NCBI GenBank assembly: GCA_013398955.1
Contig: VWPU01006192.1
Coordinates: 1 to 64,000 of the forward strand
Length of the DNA: 64,000 nucleotides
DNA from: Callaeas wilsoni
Lineage: Eukaryota; Chordata; Aves; Passeriformes; Callaeidae
Reading direction: 5' to 3'
Shown here in pieces: positions 39,244 through 51,697 of this stretch (its first letter is position 1; every line of letters starts with the position of its first letter). Under the pieces are notes generated by a model. The model saw nothing but the letters and a program-made list of their open reading frames with translations, was not told where the DNA came from and made no database searches. The translations under genes and the position numbers were made by a program.

Positions 39244-39343
39244 AATTAAATTATTTAATGAGTTGTCCTGTTTAGCAGCTGGTTGTCTCATCCATATTTT
39301 AAACTGTTGTAGAACAAATTGCTGTTAATTAAATAATTTAATT
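39244..39343. repeat. 16-bp perfect inverted repeat with a 68-nt spacer
   Basis: AATTAAATTATTTAAT at 39244-39259 is the exact reverse complement of 39328-39343. The surrounding sequence is dense in TAAT motifs. Such AT-only arms can arise by chance, but the spacer is not AT-only. Confidence 0.7.
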
Positions 39344-42300
39344 TAATTGATTCCTCTCTTTGTTTTATGGTATCTCTACATGACACATCAAATTTTCAAT
39401 GCTGAAACCTCTTTTACAACCATCTCTTGCTGCCATGTACTGTGAAAATTTAGAAGAAATCTTTCCTTCAACTTTCTATGTTGCAAAGTAACAGAAAAAG
39501 TCTTGATTCAGGGAGAAAACAACAGATTTTACTAAAGGCTATATTTCTGTACAGGTATCATTATTTAAACTTTCCAGTTTAGAAATATTACTGTATTTTT
39601 AGACATGCTACATTCTCTGTGTCTTTATGAAGTTACTGCAAGGTTTGATATTAATATGTGATTTTGATCTCTGATGTGAAGTTCAGGGCTCTCATTTGAT
39701 GGGGTGTGAAAATACCCTCGCAGAGCACCTTTCACTGAGCTACATTACGTGTCTAATGTTGTAAGTCCATGAAATGCAGTGCAAGAATTGGCTGCTCCTG
39801 CACTGCAGAGCCACCTGCTGAAGCTTGTAGTTCTCTTGTACATAAAAATGCGTGACACAAAATGAAAAGAATTAACATGATTCCTTTTTATCTTGACCTA
39901 AATATATTTCTTCATTTTTGTTTTCCTCCTTTTTTATTTGAAAGTTGAGTCTGACGTTCAGAAGTTCTCAAATGATTTCTGTAGCAGCTGCAGCGTGGTT
40001 GTGTGGCAGTGTTCGCTGGTGGCATAAGGTGGCCCTCTCCCTCTTGTGGGTTTCCTTCTGAATTCTTAAGGAGCTTTTTCTTGTCCTGCAGTGCAGAAAC
40101 CTACCACTTTTTTTCTAATTGTCTTTCCAGTTCATGAAGTCTTTTTCATTAATTCTGCCCTCAAGGACAGACTCCCTGGTGGGGAAAAGGTCTCTCTGAT
40201 GATTCAGATGGTTCCTTTCTGTTTGGGCTGGTGGGGCTGCAAATTCCCTTTCTGGGGGTCTGTGCTCATTCAAGGGTGTGGGATTCCCTCCTCCCACTCC
40301 AGTGTCACTCCTGACCTGTTATATGCCTCTCTTCCTACTGATGTCACGCCTTGCTCTAGAACTGCTATGGCTATATTGGGGAAAAAGATTTGGCAAGTCT
40401 GTACTTTCTTCTGCTATTAAAGGAATAATCTTATTGTTATAAAACCAGTTATGTAAGTGTTTCATTTCAGAGGTCACATTTTGATAAGCTAAAAAGGTTG
40501 GCTAAAATTTCTGAACGCCTACATGGGATATTATTTAAATAAAATTTAAGAAGTGCAAATCCTCAAAGAGTGTTTCAACTTCTGCCCATGCTGCCAATAC
40601 TTTAAAATATCTTCAGAAGATTTAAGTGAAAAGTCATAGTATAGGAATAAGATGCTACTGAAGTAACTTCATCTTTTCTCTCAAAAAGTGCAATTCAGTA
40701 AAATTTCAAACCCCTGTGGGCTGTGATGAGAGCAGAGCTTTTGATAGAAACTGAGTAACAATCCTGTAATGTAGTAGTTATAAAAGTAGATGCCTGTAGA
40801 CAGGTTTTTAAGTAATTTTTCCCAGCACCACAGGATTTCTGCAGCCTTAAAACATCAGGAAAAATTTAGAAAACATTGCATACTGTGTATGTTCAACAAG
40901 TTCCAAAGGTGCACCTTTTTCTACCTTACCTGTAAAACCAGTCTGTCTCATAAATATGTGCTGATCACTATTTGATTTTTCTTTTCAAGTAAATGTGATA
41001 TTGTTAGTGACACATGAATGAATATTTCTCTTACAGTCTCAGAAGTGAGGAAATGCTGATCTCTGGGAAGGTTCCATAAGTGTGGTTCATGCTGATCAGT
41101 TACTTAAAGGCTTTTTGTTTGCCTCTTTTCCACACCATTGAGATCCACCTTTTAATTTTATGTGTAGCTTTTAAGCTGCATTTTCTAACTGCAGTGGAAT
41201 GAAAAGATGTGACCTGTATTTCTCTCCTAAGTCAAGTGGTAGAGCCGTGCTCCAAATGGCTCAGTGCATTTTCTTTTCTCCAGCTAGCATTGTAAGTTAA
41301 GCGCTCCTGGACTGACTTATTTAAATCTGTTTCTTGGGCCGAGATATCTGCTCAAAATCACTGCTATTCTTGAAGTGCTGGTGTTTGTTGAAAATTATCA
41401 CAATTTCAGTCCCACTGGCACTTTTCACCCCTAACCAGTTGACAACTCATGTTTTCTTAAGCCCACAGTCTGTAGCCATAAAATTATACCCTTGCTTAAG
41501 GTCAGTATTTCCCTCTGTGTTTCTGATGCTTATTTGCTTTCCTCTTTTGCTTACCCTTTCCCCTCAGTTAATTATAAACCTCCTTCATGACTCTCAGCTC
41601 TCCAGATCTGTCAGAATGGAGGTTCCGCTCTCTCTGGACTATTCTAAGCCAGGTTCAGTTTTCACCTGAACCATCTCCCACACCACCCAACAGAGGTGGG
41701 AATATGAGGCACACAGTTCCTGGACCTCCTCTGAGGCTGAGCAAAGCCACGACCCTTCCAGTTGTGCCAGCTGCCACCTTCGTGTCGAGATGGTGGGTTT
41801 GCAAGACAGAAGTGCACAGGCTGTGGCTTCCTAGCCAGGCTCCATACCTCTGCAATTCTTCAGCTCAGACTCAGCAAGGAGTGCTTTGGAGGAATGGTTA
41901 ATAATTGATTTGGGACTTCCAAGTAGTCTTGCTGTAGAGAATTTGATTTGCCTATCAATTCCCTGAAGTCACTGTGTTGTGGGGGAAAAATCTGAAAATT
42001 CTTTTTTCTGAGTTTTTAGTCTGAGGTGAATGAACTTGAGGAATTTCTTTTTAATTCCAGTATGTAAACCAGAACTTTTTTCTTGTTCGAGTGGAGCCAT
42101 TTCAAATTAAAGCATAGTTAATTCTGAATAAAGGGTATGGAGTAGAAATTGAGAAGTATACTTTAATAGGATTTCTGGTGTTTTGGAAAAGTGCTACCCT
42201 GTGCATCTGAAGTGTTTCACAGGTATGAAATTTTTCTATGGTTTCTTCCTAAATTGGTGTGGTTTTTTTGAGTCATTAATATGATGAATGTCAAAGCTCT

Positions 42301-45300
42301 GTGTTTGTTTAAAGTGTAGTAACATCTTTATTTGAGATGGGAATGTTGTCATCTGGAAATGACGGAAGTCATATTTGTGTTCGCTAAAGTACTTTTGCTT
42401 CAAATAATGACTTTTGTTCTAACTGGTACTTTGAGAGTACGTTTAGGCCAGTGGCTGCAATTGTAGTAAATCAGTTCCCCCCAAATGATAATGATTGTTC
42501 TAAATCACACCTGCTTAGAATATCATATCAGTTAGATGAAGACTGCTGCAGTCCCTGGACTAGTGGAAGGAATGAAGTTATTCTTTGCCAGGGAAGCCTT
42601 AATTGTTTTAGGCCCAAGAACAGAAGGTGTGTACTTAGGAGACTAGCAGGAGCCAAAGAAGTGTGGTTGACTTACCAATTGTGACTCAGTAGTAACCTAT
42701 TTCTGTTGCTTCAGATAGTTGTAGATTTGATGAGTAAAATTAAATATATACTAATTCAAATTGTGTGCTTTTTCTTTCTGCTGTATTTTATGTAATTATG
42801 CATGTGTATTTGCATTACAGATGAAGTAGTAGAGAGCACAATAAAAGTTGATTTGAGTTAGGATTCATTTGTTCGTCTTAAAGTTCTAGGTATGAAGTTT
42901 TACAGTTGATATGTAGTTTGGTTTCTCTCAAGTGCACTGATTTTTTTAAAAAATCACAATACTTATTCTGGAGCAGATAGGCAGGTAAGTTGAAACTGTT
43001 TAGAAGATGCAATGGAGAATTTCAGGTTATGTGAAGGATTCCTCTAAAATGTGTTGCAGATTTTAATTTTTTAAATAAAATTAAAGATTTGAAATGAAAT
43101 TGTGCAAAACCACAATGTGATTTATTTCAGAACATTCATATACTGAAGCATTAGAGTACTATATAGACAATCCAGCAAAATCAATAGATTTAAATATATG
43201 TACATCTGTGTGTTTGTGTATATATGTTGGCACTTTCATGCTGGAACCTGCTGAGAAAAAATATAGGAAGCTTCCCATGGCTGTTGTTCATCATCCCAGT
43301 AATATGCATGCCGTGGAGGGAACACCTAATTATGGATAGATTGGTGTGGTTGTCTTACGTGCTCTGTCTCTGCCTTTACTGTTGAGATCGTTAAGAAAAG
43401 AGTTAGGTTTTCTTTAAGTTAAAATCCTGTCCTGTTCTAGAAGCAAAAACTTTTGTATGAAAATTGCTATATGATTTTTCCAGTAGGCTCTAACTTGGCT
43501 TTCTCATGCTTTGATGTCAGTGTTTTGTTTCCGGACTGTGACCCTAGATAGTGTAAAAATGTACTGATAATAGTCTTTTCAGAGCACCTTTTATTTATTT
43601 TGATTATGAGAAAATTTTTTCACTGTTTCAGAAAGAAACCACCTCTATTCATCTCTGTCATTTCATCTATTCTGTAATTCCTTTATTTATGTTCTACGGT
43701 GTATTTGGCTAGAATCCTTACGTGGATTCATATGATATTTTTACATCTGGGCTTATGATATTTAGATTTTTTTAAAATCAGCTTTCAGAAGTCTTGTTTT
43801 ACTCAGTTACTTGTATGTCCAAGTTTTAAATCAAGTCTAAGTATTCTATTCTTCTTTTTAAAACAATAACAAATTTGTCTCTTTAAATGGAAGTGAGAAC
43901 ATCATTATGTAATTGCTGTTGTTTTTAGCTCAAATTCTTGGAGTGTACCGCAAATAAAATCCTAGCTTTTCTGTGCCCGTCGAAAGCGTCAAGCAAAACA
44001 TAACGACCTTGATGATTTCTGACAAACAAATGAGGGTTACTTATGGCAAGCCAGCATTGTTGAATTAGAAGCTATATTCCAAGGCTGCTTGTAAGTCTTC
44101 ACAAATCCTATCACAATGGAAGCCATGGAGTAACAAAAATATTGTGAAACAAATGCCTCCTGGGTGGCTAATTATTGGCATTCTTTCCTTTTTTCCTCAA
44201 AGGGAAGCTCTGTATCTTCCCTGTAAAATGCTATCTGACTCAACATCAAGAATGTTTTGGGGTGGGAAGCTGAAATCTTTTCAGTGGTTTATTTGTGAGG
44301 TTTTTCTTATTTATGCTTTTATTTTTTTAAATAAGTAGTTCTTAAAAGGAACTTCCTTAAATCCTTACTGTCATAAAAGACTGTTAATACCTTGGCTTTC
44401 TCTACTACAGATATCATGTAAACAATTATTGCATTGTTTGTGCTGTTTCATGGATGTCGTTCCAGTTTGAAGTAAATGTAGAATTCGAAAGAACAGTTAA
44501 TACACATTCTTAATTTCACATATTTTGTTTAGATGAACTAATGGAGTAAGAGGTCTGTTTGATTTATAATGCTTTCTTTTTAAGTGTATGCCAGAGCTTT
44601 TCTTCTGATTTGAAGTAGAACGTATGATCATATTACTGTTTCTCATGTGCTATTTATTTCTTTTCTGTGAGCATTCCTCTATCAGCTTGATTATTAAAGG
44701 CTTTATATATCATAATGCTTATTAGAAAATGACAATAGCATAATTGCATTCTCCTCATCATGGAAAAGTGGCAGTTCTCAGAGAATGAAGGAATAAAAGT
44801 CCAATTTATGCCTTCCTATATCTGCCTGTAGGTGGTTTTTATTATAGAAGCTTTTCAATGGGCATGAAAAATTACAGCCTTGAAGTTAAGAAAAAAAATT
44901 AGAAACTTAGAAAATAAACTCTCTATAGGAAGTGTAAATCTGAAGGAAGTAAAATAAATTTCCCCAAATGATGCTTTTACACCTGCCATGCAAGTTGCTA
45001 GATCCTTTCTCACTCAGTTATTTCTAATAGGCCATTGCTAATGTTCCATTAACATCAGGTCTTTACAGAATCTGGGGAAAGATCACTGTAAATGAGAACA
45101 ATAACCACCTCTGGTGATACCTTGGTGGCCTGACTTTCTGTTTTTTGCTCTCCTCACTTGTGTTGTGCTTCCTTAGGAGATTAGAAATTCATTATCGTGC
45201 ATCTGTTCTCTCTTCTTTGTGGAGACTCAGTCCAATATTTGGATTAAGGTTAGGATTTGGAGGAAGAGATTATTTATTATTAGGGAGGAGGGACTCTATT

Positions 45301-45802
45301 CTCTTCTGACCGTGCTGCAAACAGCTTTTGTTGCGGCATTTTCCTGTCATGATTTTTCAACCCCTCTGGAGAACTAAAACCAAAAGACAGCGGTGCGGCA
45401 TTTCTGACATTAGAGACACGAACTCTGCCTGTGTTACATATAGCTTTGGTACATTTCTGGGCATTCAGGGAGCTTTTCCTTATGTTACTTTTCTTAGTCC
45501 TAGGATAGAGAAGGATAGAAGTGTTTTACTGCATGGTAACAAGTGTTTATCTTGTTCCAGGAATGTGTAATACTTGTCCTAAATCTGTTTTTAAAAAAAA
45601 AGAAAAAAGAAAAACATCATATATTTTATAAGGAAAGCTTAGTGACACAAGTGTGATCACATCACTGGCTTGTTCAAAACTGCACCAAAGGAAGAGGATT
45701 TAGTTGTAACTTCGCAGAGTAAAATAGCTCGCCTCATCAGCAGAAAGCTGTCATAGAGTGACAAAAACCTATGGCTTGCAGCTATGAAAAATCTTGAAAT
45801 TC

Positions 45803-45889
45803 TTACTTACATATTTTTGACATTAATGAGAAGCAGGTTTGTAATTCAGAATGGTAATTCATTAATGTAATTGTAGAATATGTAAGTAA
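45803..45889. repeat. Nested inverted repeat able to form an 87-nt hairpin
   Basis: The outer arms TTACTTACATATT (45803-45815) and AATATGTAAGTAA (45877-45889) are perfect 13-base complements. The inner arms ACATTAATGA (45820-45829) and TCATTAATGT (45859-45868) are perfect 10-base complements. An asymmetric internal loop of 4 versus 8 nt separates the stems and the terminal loop is 29 nt. The shape is compatible with a small RNA precursor or a miniature inverted-repeat element; neither is established. Confidence 0.75.
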
Positions 45890-48800
45890 AAACCCTTCCC
45901 TTAAATGAAATAGTAGCTTACAGTATGTATTTAAAAATCCACAGTTTACCATGTGTTCAGTTTTTAAGAATATTGGGATTGTTTTTCTCCCTTCTCTTAA
46001 TAGTGTGTGCCTGTGTGTGTGTATGCATATATATGTTTAAAAATGAAAGCATTGCTGCTTGTCCAAATGTGTATGTTTGTATCTAAGACTGGTGCTTAGT
46101 AATCTCAGAGCACTACTTCAAAATGAGGCAGGCTTGTAATTTTTTTATACGTTAATGAAAATTACATAAGTTCTCTGATCTATAATCAGGATAAATCCAC
46201 TGACTTCATCTGAGTTTTCTGAATTATACTAGCTTCAACTGGTTTACAAAAGAGAAAAATCTAGCAGAGACTAGCTAGCAAAAAATGGGAGAAGGCAGGT
46301 GGGACAAAATTTAAATGTTCTACAGCCACTTTGAAGATCAAATATAAAAAAGTAGAAAGCCAAATCAGGAAACCATGCTCCCTGACCTAACTCTGGAATG
46401 CAGAATATGGGGAAAATGCAAAAATGGCCTAGGAATTTCTCTGTGCTATGTCATTGAGAGAGACCAATTTGTGTGTATACACAGCACATAGTTTTTGTAC
46501 TTAATTTTCAAATGTGGTAAAACAACTCAGCTAAGAAAGCACGCTAAAAGGCTTTTTTGAAAAAGAGATCTTCAAATTATGCTTAAACCCTGTCTGCTTA
46601 AGTTCTGGTTAAACTAAGTGAGCATAAGTGTGTCTGTAGGGCTGAGCACAGACTTAAGTGTTTTGTCAAATGGAAGGAGACTTAAGAGGCAAGTTTTGCA
46701 TGTGTTAAAATGTACTGATCTGCCATGATCTACTGAGTACCTCTATTCCTCAGTCTGGTAAAAGCCAGCCTGTTAGGTTGGAGATGCAGGGTCAAAGGTG
46801 TTTGGCTTTAAGTTCTTATGTTCTCTTTACATTCTGTAGCAATAGGCGCCTTTGCAGTATTAAAAAGCAGAAATGGAAACCTGGCGAAGTGTGTGGTATT
46901 CCTATAAACTGCTGCCCTCAAGACTTCTCAACTGAAATGTCATCATCAAACATCAATATTTACAGAGCTAAGTACAAAATAAGTTAATGAGTAAAAATAG
47001 AAGAATTTAAAATCCATTTTCAGCCTCTTTGACATTTAAATACTTTTCTAAAATTTAGGGACCTGTGATTGCACACAACCATTAGAGAAGTTGGTGAAGC
47101 TCGATATAAGCAAAGGGTCCCTCTGAATTGCTTGGAAAAATGGGATGAAGGGTTGGCATGGAGTTGGGAGCACATTCACAAGAAACTTGGAAAACTGTAA
47201 TAATTTGATATGTAATCATACTATTCCTTTTAATATTAAAGTGATAAAATAATACCCTGTGTTGAATGTTCCCGCTCTCTTTTTATCTGTGTGTTTGTGT
47301 ATATGTACATATGTAAAATGCAGTAACACGCAGTGGAGTGTGTGTGTGTCTATCTGTATACACATACACATGCATAGGAAAATCCCAAACCGGATGTGTG
47401 GGGTTTTTTCTTCCAATAGTTAAAATTCACTCATTTGAGTACATTTCATCTCCTCCTTCTCCCCTCACCGTTCTTCCCTTCATGCTTCTATATTACAAAA
47501 TGACATGTACCTGGTACATGAAAGGACCAGTATCAAAACCGATGACGATCTCTTTGCAGAAATAACATAGCTGTCAAAAGTATTAATAATTTGATGAATG
47601 CACCAGTTATTCAATTACTTTTGACCTCTGAAAGTAAGAAATTGTGGTTATTCTGAAGAAGAATTTCTTATTATTTTTAATGGTAACAATTTCCAAGCTA
47701 AATAGGCACAAAAGTTGAGTTAGGAGCAAGACATTAAGAATATTTTATTTAGAAGTAATTGATTGAAGTGGATAGCTATTGTGAAGCGTAGTCATTTCAC
47801 TGCCCCCCACTCCTGCTTGTAGCTGCTGTTGGTCATTAAAATTTATAACAAATTTCCCTGCTGCTGATGCTGTTAACCAAGGTAATAGCCTCTGTTAAGC
47901 TGTAATTGGACTCTCTGCATCTTCCCTTGCAACATTTTGAATTCTGTTAAACTTTATTAAACTTGTGACACCCTGTGGCAGTGGTGAGCCATTGCGTATT
48001 ATGTATGCTGCAAAAGAGGTATTTTGGACACCCTTTTGTGGTGTAGCCTTCACTTGTCAAAACTAGAGTGACTGCCAATGACTTTTGGTCTCCCAGAAGA
48101 GACACTCCCCTCAGAGGCAGAAGTCATGCTTATTTGCATCATACTGCATTTTACAAATAAATTTATTTGCTAGACCAAGCAGACAAGCTGTGTTTTGACA
48201 GTTTTAGTTTGAAACTGCCTCTTTATCATTGATGTTTCTGAAACACCCGTATGTCTGTGTGCCCAGCAGCAGTCCAAGAAGCAGCAAGGGGAACAGCAAG
48301 GACAAGCAAATATTTCTGAAAGGCATGATCTTCACTGACCTTTGTTTCATCATAAACCCTCAAAGTTTTCATAAAGCCACTGTTAGCAATACTCGTTGTA
48401 TTATCAACTAATTGAGTAAGGTGGCTAAGACAGGCAGTGTTATAGGGACTTTCAGATCATTATATTTACAGTGCTCTTCAGTGATTTGTGAAGGAGATGG
48501 CTACAACCACTTAGCTTGTGTATTGGCAGACATTAGAGGTTGGGTCCTTGTGAACAACTCAACACATCCTGAAATACTCATCGTAATGCTCAAACCTCTC
48601 CACTATAAAGAAATGTTTGCCTCCCTAAACTGTGTTTTGCTGAAGCACATTAGTTTGTGAAAGTGCTGTATTCTCATCTGGTAATAACTATTTGCTGGTG
48701 ATTTAATGATTTTGCTTTATATCACTCCCAACAGAAAAGGCAGTGGGATGTGATTTAATGCCTCCATGGTTAAACCCTGGTGTTCTGATACAGTGTGGTA

Positions 48801-51673
48801 CAGCACCTGACATTTTTTGCAGATAAATATTTAGCTGGCACAGAGGACAGCTAACTTGTGACATTTATGTGTCTGTGTGCACATAGGTACTTATTTACAC
48901 ATATATGCCTACTTTTAAGTGCTGCTGCAACAGTTGTGCCCTGACACTTCTGTGGGGCATCATTAAAATTTAAGGGCTTCTGAAGTCACAGATGCTTACA
49001 GCTTACAGGTAGCTCCAGTGGTAGATAAGGTTGCTTTGCTGGTAGATACGATTACTCAACCTTTCTCTTTACAAGCCTGTTTCCAGTTGTTCACAAGTGT
49101 AAAAATGTAATTGCTCACTCTGAAATTCTCTGTGCCAGGAGTCAGCCTTAGCTGGATTTTTCTGAAACTGTTCAGTGAGGGTATGGAAGGTAGGGGCACC
49201 TTAGAGTCATATCACTGCATCTAACATGTAAGAACGAAGGCTAAGTTATGACTGAACTAGTAGTTATAATTAGTGCAGTTTTTTAAGTCCTTGATTCTGA
49301 GGCCATAGTGTTCAATACAGCACTTATACTACAGTATAAAATGTAGAAAGTAGAAATATGACTAACCAAGATACTAGAAATTGAAGGCAAAGCTTGAATT
49401 AACTGTGGTAGGTGGTTGGGTTGGTTTTTTTAAAAAAGTCACTGAAGAGCTGAGAAAATGACACTAGACAAAACATGTAGCACAATTCACAATCTTGTTG
49501 TTTTTTCACCCTGATTATAGATTGATTTCTTTATCCTTAAGCTTACTTTCCTCTCCTGAACAGAGGAGCATATTCTGTGCCAGCGATATAGATTCTTCAT
49601 TACAGCAGTAATTACATTACAGTTTTTGTCTTACATGGTTAATACAAGTGACAATCAGTTTTTCTGTTGACAAGTACATAACTATGAGAGGAGGATTTTA
49701 CTGGTTTTGTTACTAAATATTATTTTGACTGTGATAGTAGGTACTTATAGGTGCATTAGGTGATGGTATAGCTGTATTTTGTCCACTTTTTCATTTTACT
49801 GTGAATTGCGCAGTTACTGTGCAATATGTGTCGTCTTGGAAGAGAAGATCTTTTCCTGCTGGGAGTATTTCTCTTGGGCAAAGCTTATCTTTAGGCTGAT
49901 TAGGGTGTGATGAGTGGCTCTACTCAGAGCAGAAGTGCCATAGTTGCTGGTTTTATGTAGTTAAGTGTATTGGGCTGTGGGCTCTTTGCTTGGGCTAGCA
50001 AGGTGACGTATTTTGCATGTCTATTGCAGTGCCTGGCGAGCTGACCGTAGAGCAGGACTGTATCAAGGGGTGGTTTGGTGAAGGGAGGAGGTTACTCTGT
50101 TTGTTATAGAAATAAGTGAGGAAGTTTGTAGGTTTGATTCAGATGATGGAGAGAATAATTTTGTATGTCTGGTTCCAGTGTAATTTTGCTATTGCAGTTA
50201 TCTAGAAAGTCATTCTTGATGTGCTCCACCAAGAAATGGAGTACTGTGTGTTCTGGTCTTTGTTTTGAAGAAACTCGGTTGTTAATCTTTGGACTCCTGA
50301 TTTCTGTGCCTTAGGATGTGTCAAAACTGGCTTTGACAGATTTGGTTATGGAAGAGGAGAGCTGCTTGTTCTTAGGTAATTCCCATCCATGAGTTGCACT
50401 CATGTATTAGTGCACTGGAAACCATAAAACAGCTCTTATTTTCTGAACCTTGCTGGAGGTAAGCTGTGTAGCAGTTCATTTTATTAAAATCTGAAATAAC
50501 AAAAAATTATCAATAAGCTGCAATGTATTTTCCATTGGCACATACTCTATTCTTCTTTGAAATATCTTCAGCATAATTCCTTTCTTGATAACTTAAGGAT
50601 CTACCTTTTGTTTCCTGTCTGTTCAGGGAAGACTCGGTTAGGTAGCAAGACTTTTTATACTTCTTGGATTGCTTTCCAATTAATCAGTATTGAAAAAAAA
50701 TTACAGGCACTGATTCTGCTACTGTAGTTTCAGCCATGAAGTAATTTCTAATAAACATATAAATACTGATAACCTCAGAACAAGTGAACATTGCTAACTG
50801 ATATTTTACTTTTTTCATCTATCAAATTGGATTTGTGCTTATGGTTTTAGATTAAGTATTGATTTTTTGTTTAAATCATTGTGTGAATAGTTGATAGAGT
50901 TGAGTTTTTCTGAAGCTTTTTGTGAGTGTCTAAAGATTAATAATCACGGAAATTTTTTAAAGGGCTAGCTGGCTGCTTATTTCTAGCATGGTTTCTTTTG
51001 CAGATGGCTTTTGAAAGCTCTCTGTATTTAAAACCCTAGCATGGATTTAGAATGGCTTTGAAATATTTTTGAAGGTGGCAGGAAAGAAAAAGTGTGACAT
51101 GACTATTTAATCTCTAGCTGGGGGTAAAGGTTCCTTTTACATAATCCCATCATTCTTACTCTATGTTAACGCAATGGATGGAGTAAGTGACCAATGGTTG
51201 CAAAAAAAATTTATGATTAACCAATCCCTCATAAATTGGTCTGTAGTATACAAGAAGTTGGTTTTGAAGAGCTTTGTTATTGGTAAATTTAAATGCACTT
51301 AGTCCTTTTTTTAAATTATTGTTTCCTTCTTTTGGTTAGAGGTGACAATTAGCCTAACATTGTCTTAAAGGTGAAATAAATAAATAGCGTTCATGTTTCT
51401 TCCACTAATTTTTGCAACCTGGCAGCAGAAACTGAAGCATCAACATACTGTAAAATCACAATGAATAGTACTTTTAATAGTGTGTTGCATCTCCTATTCT
51501 ACCATAAACAAAAAAAAGCACTATTTTCTAGTGTAATTGTAACTGTAAGCCAAAATGTGAAGTATTTCATTTTACTGATTTGTATGTTGATACTCCCTTT
51601 AGTCGTGCATCATAATTTTTACTTTGGTTGTAGGCAAAAGTCTACAATGCAATTTTCACTGTACCTCAGTCTT

Positions 51674-51697
51674 AACTAACTTTAATAAAAGTTAGTT
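51674..51697. repeat. Perfect 10-bp hairpin enclosing AATAAA
   Basis: AACTAACTTT (51674-51683), loop AATA, and AAAGTTAGTT (51688-51697) form a perfect stem-loop. The loop and the start of the right arm together spell AATAAA at 51684-51689. Confidence 0.75.

Noticed and set aside
40091..40420. A 109-codon + strand frame preceded by pyrimidine tracts and ..cctgcag / ..tttccag acceptor-like sites
   Set aside because: There is no matching donor or recognisable protein, and pyrimidine-rich acceptor look-alikes are common throughout this T-rich strand.
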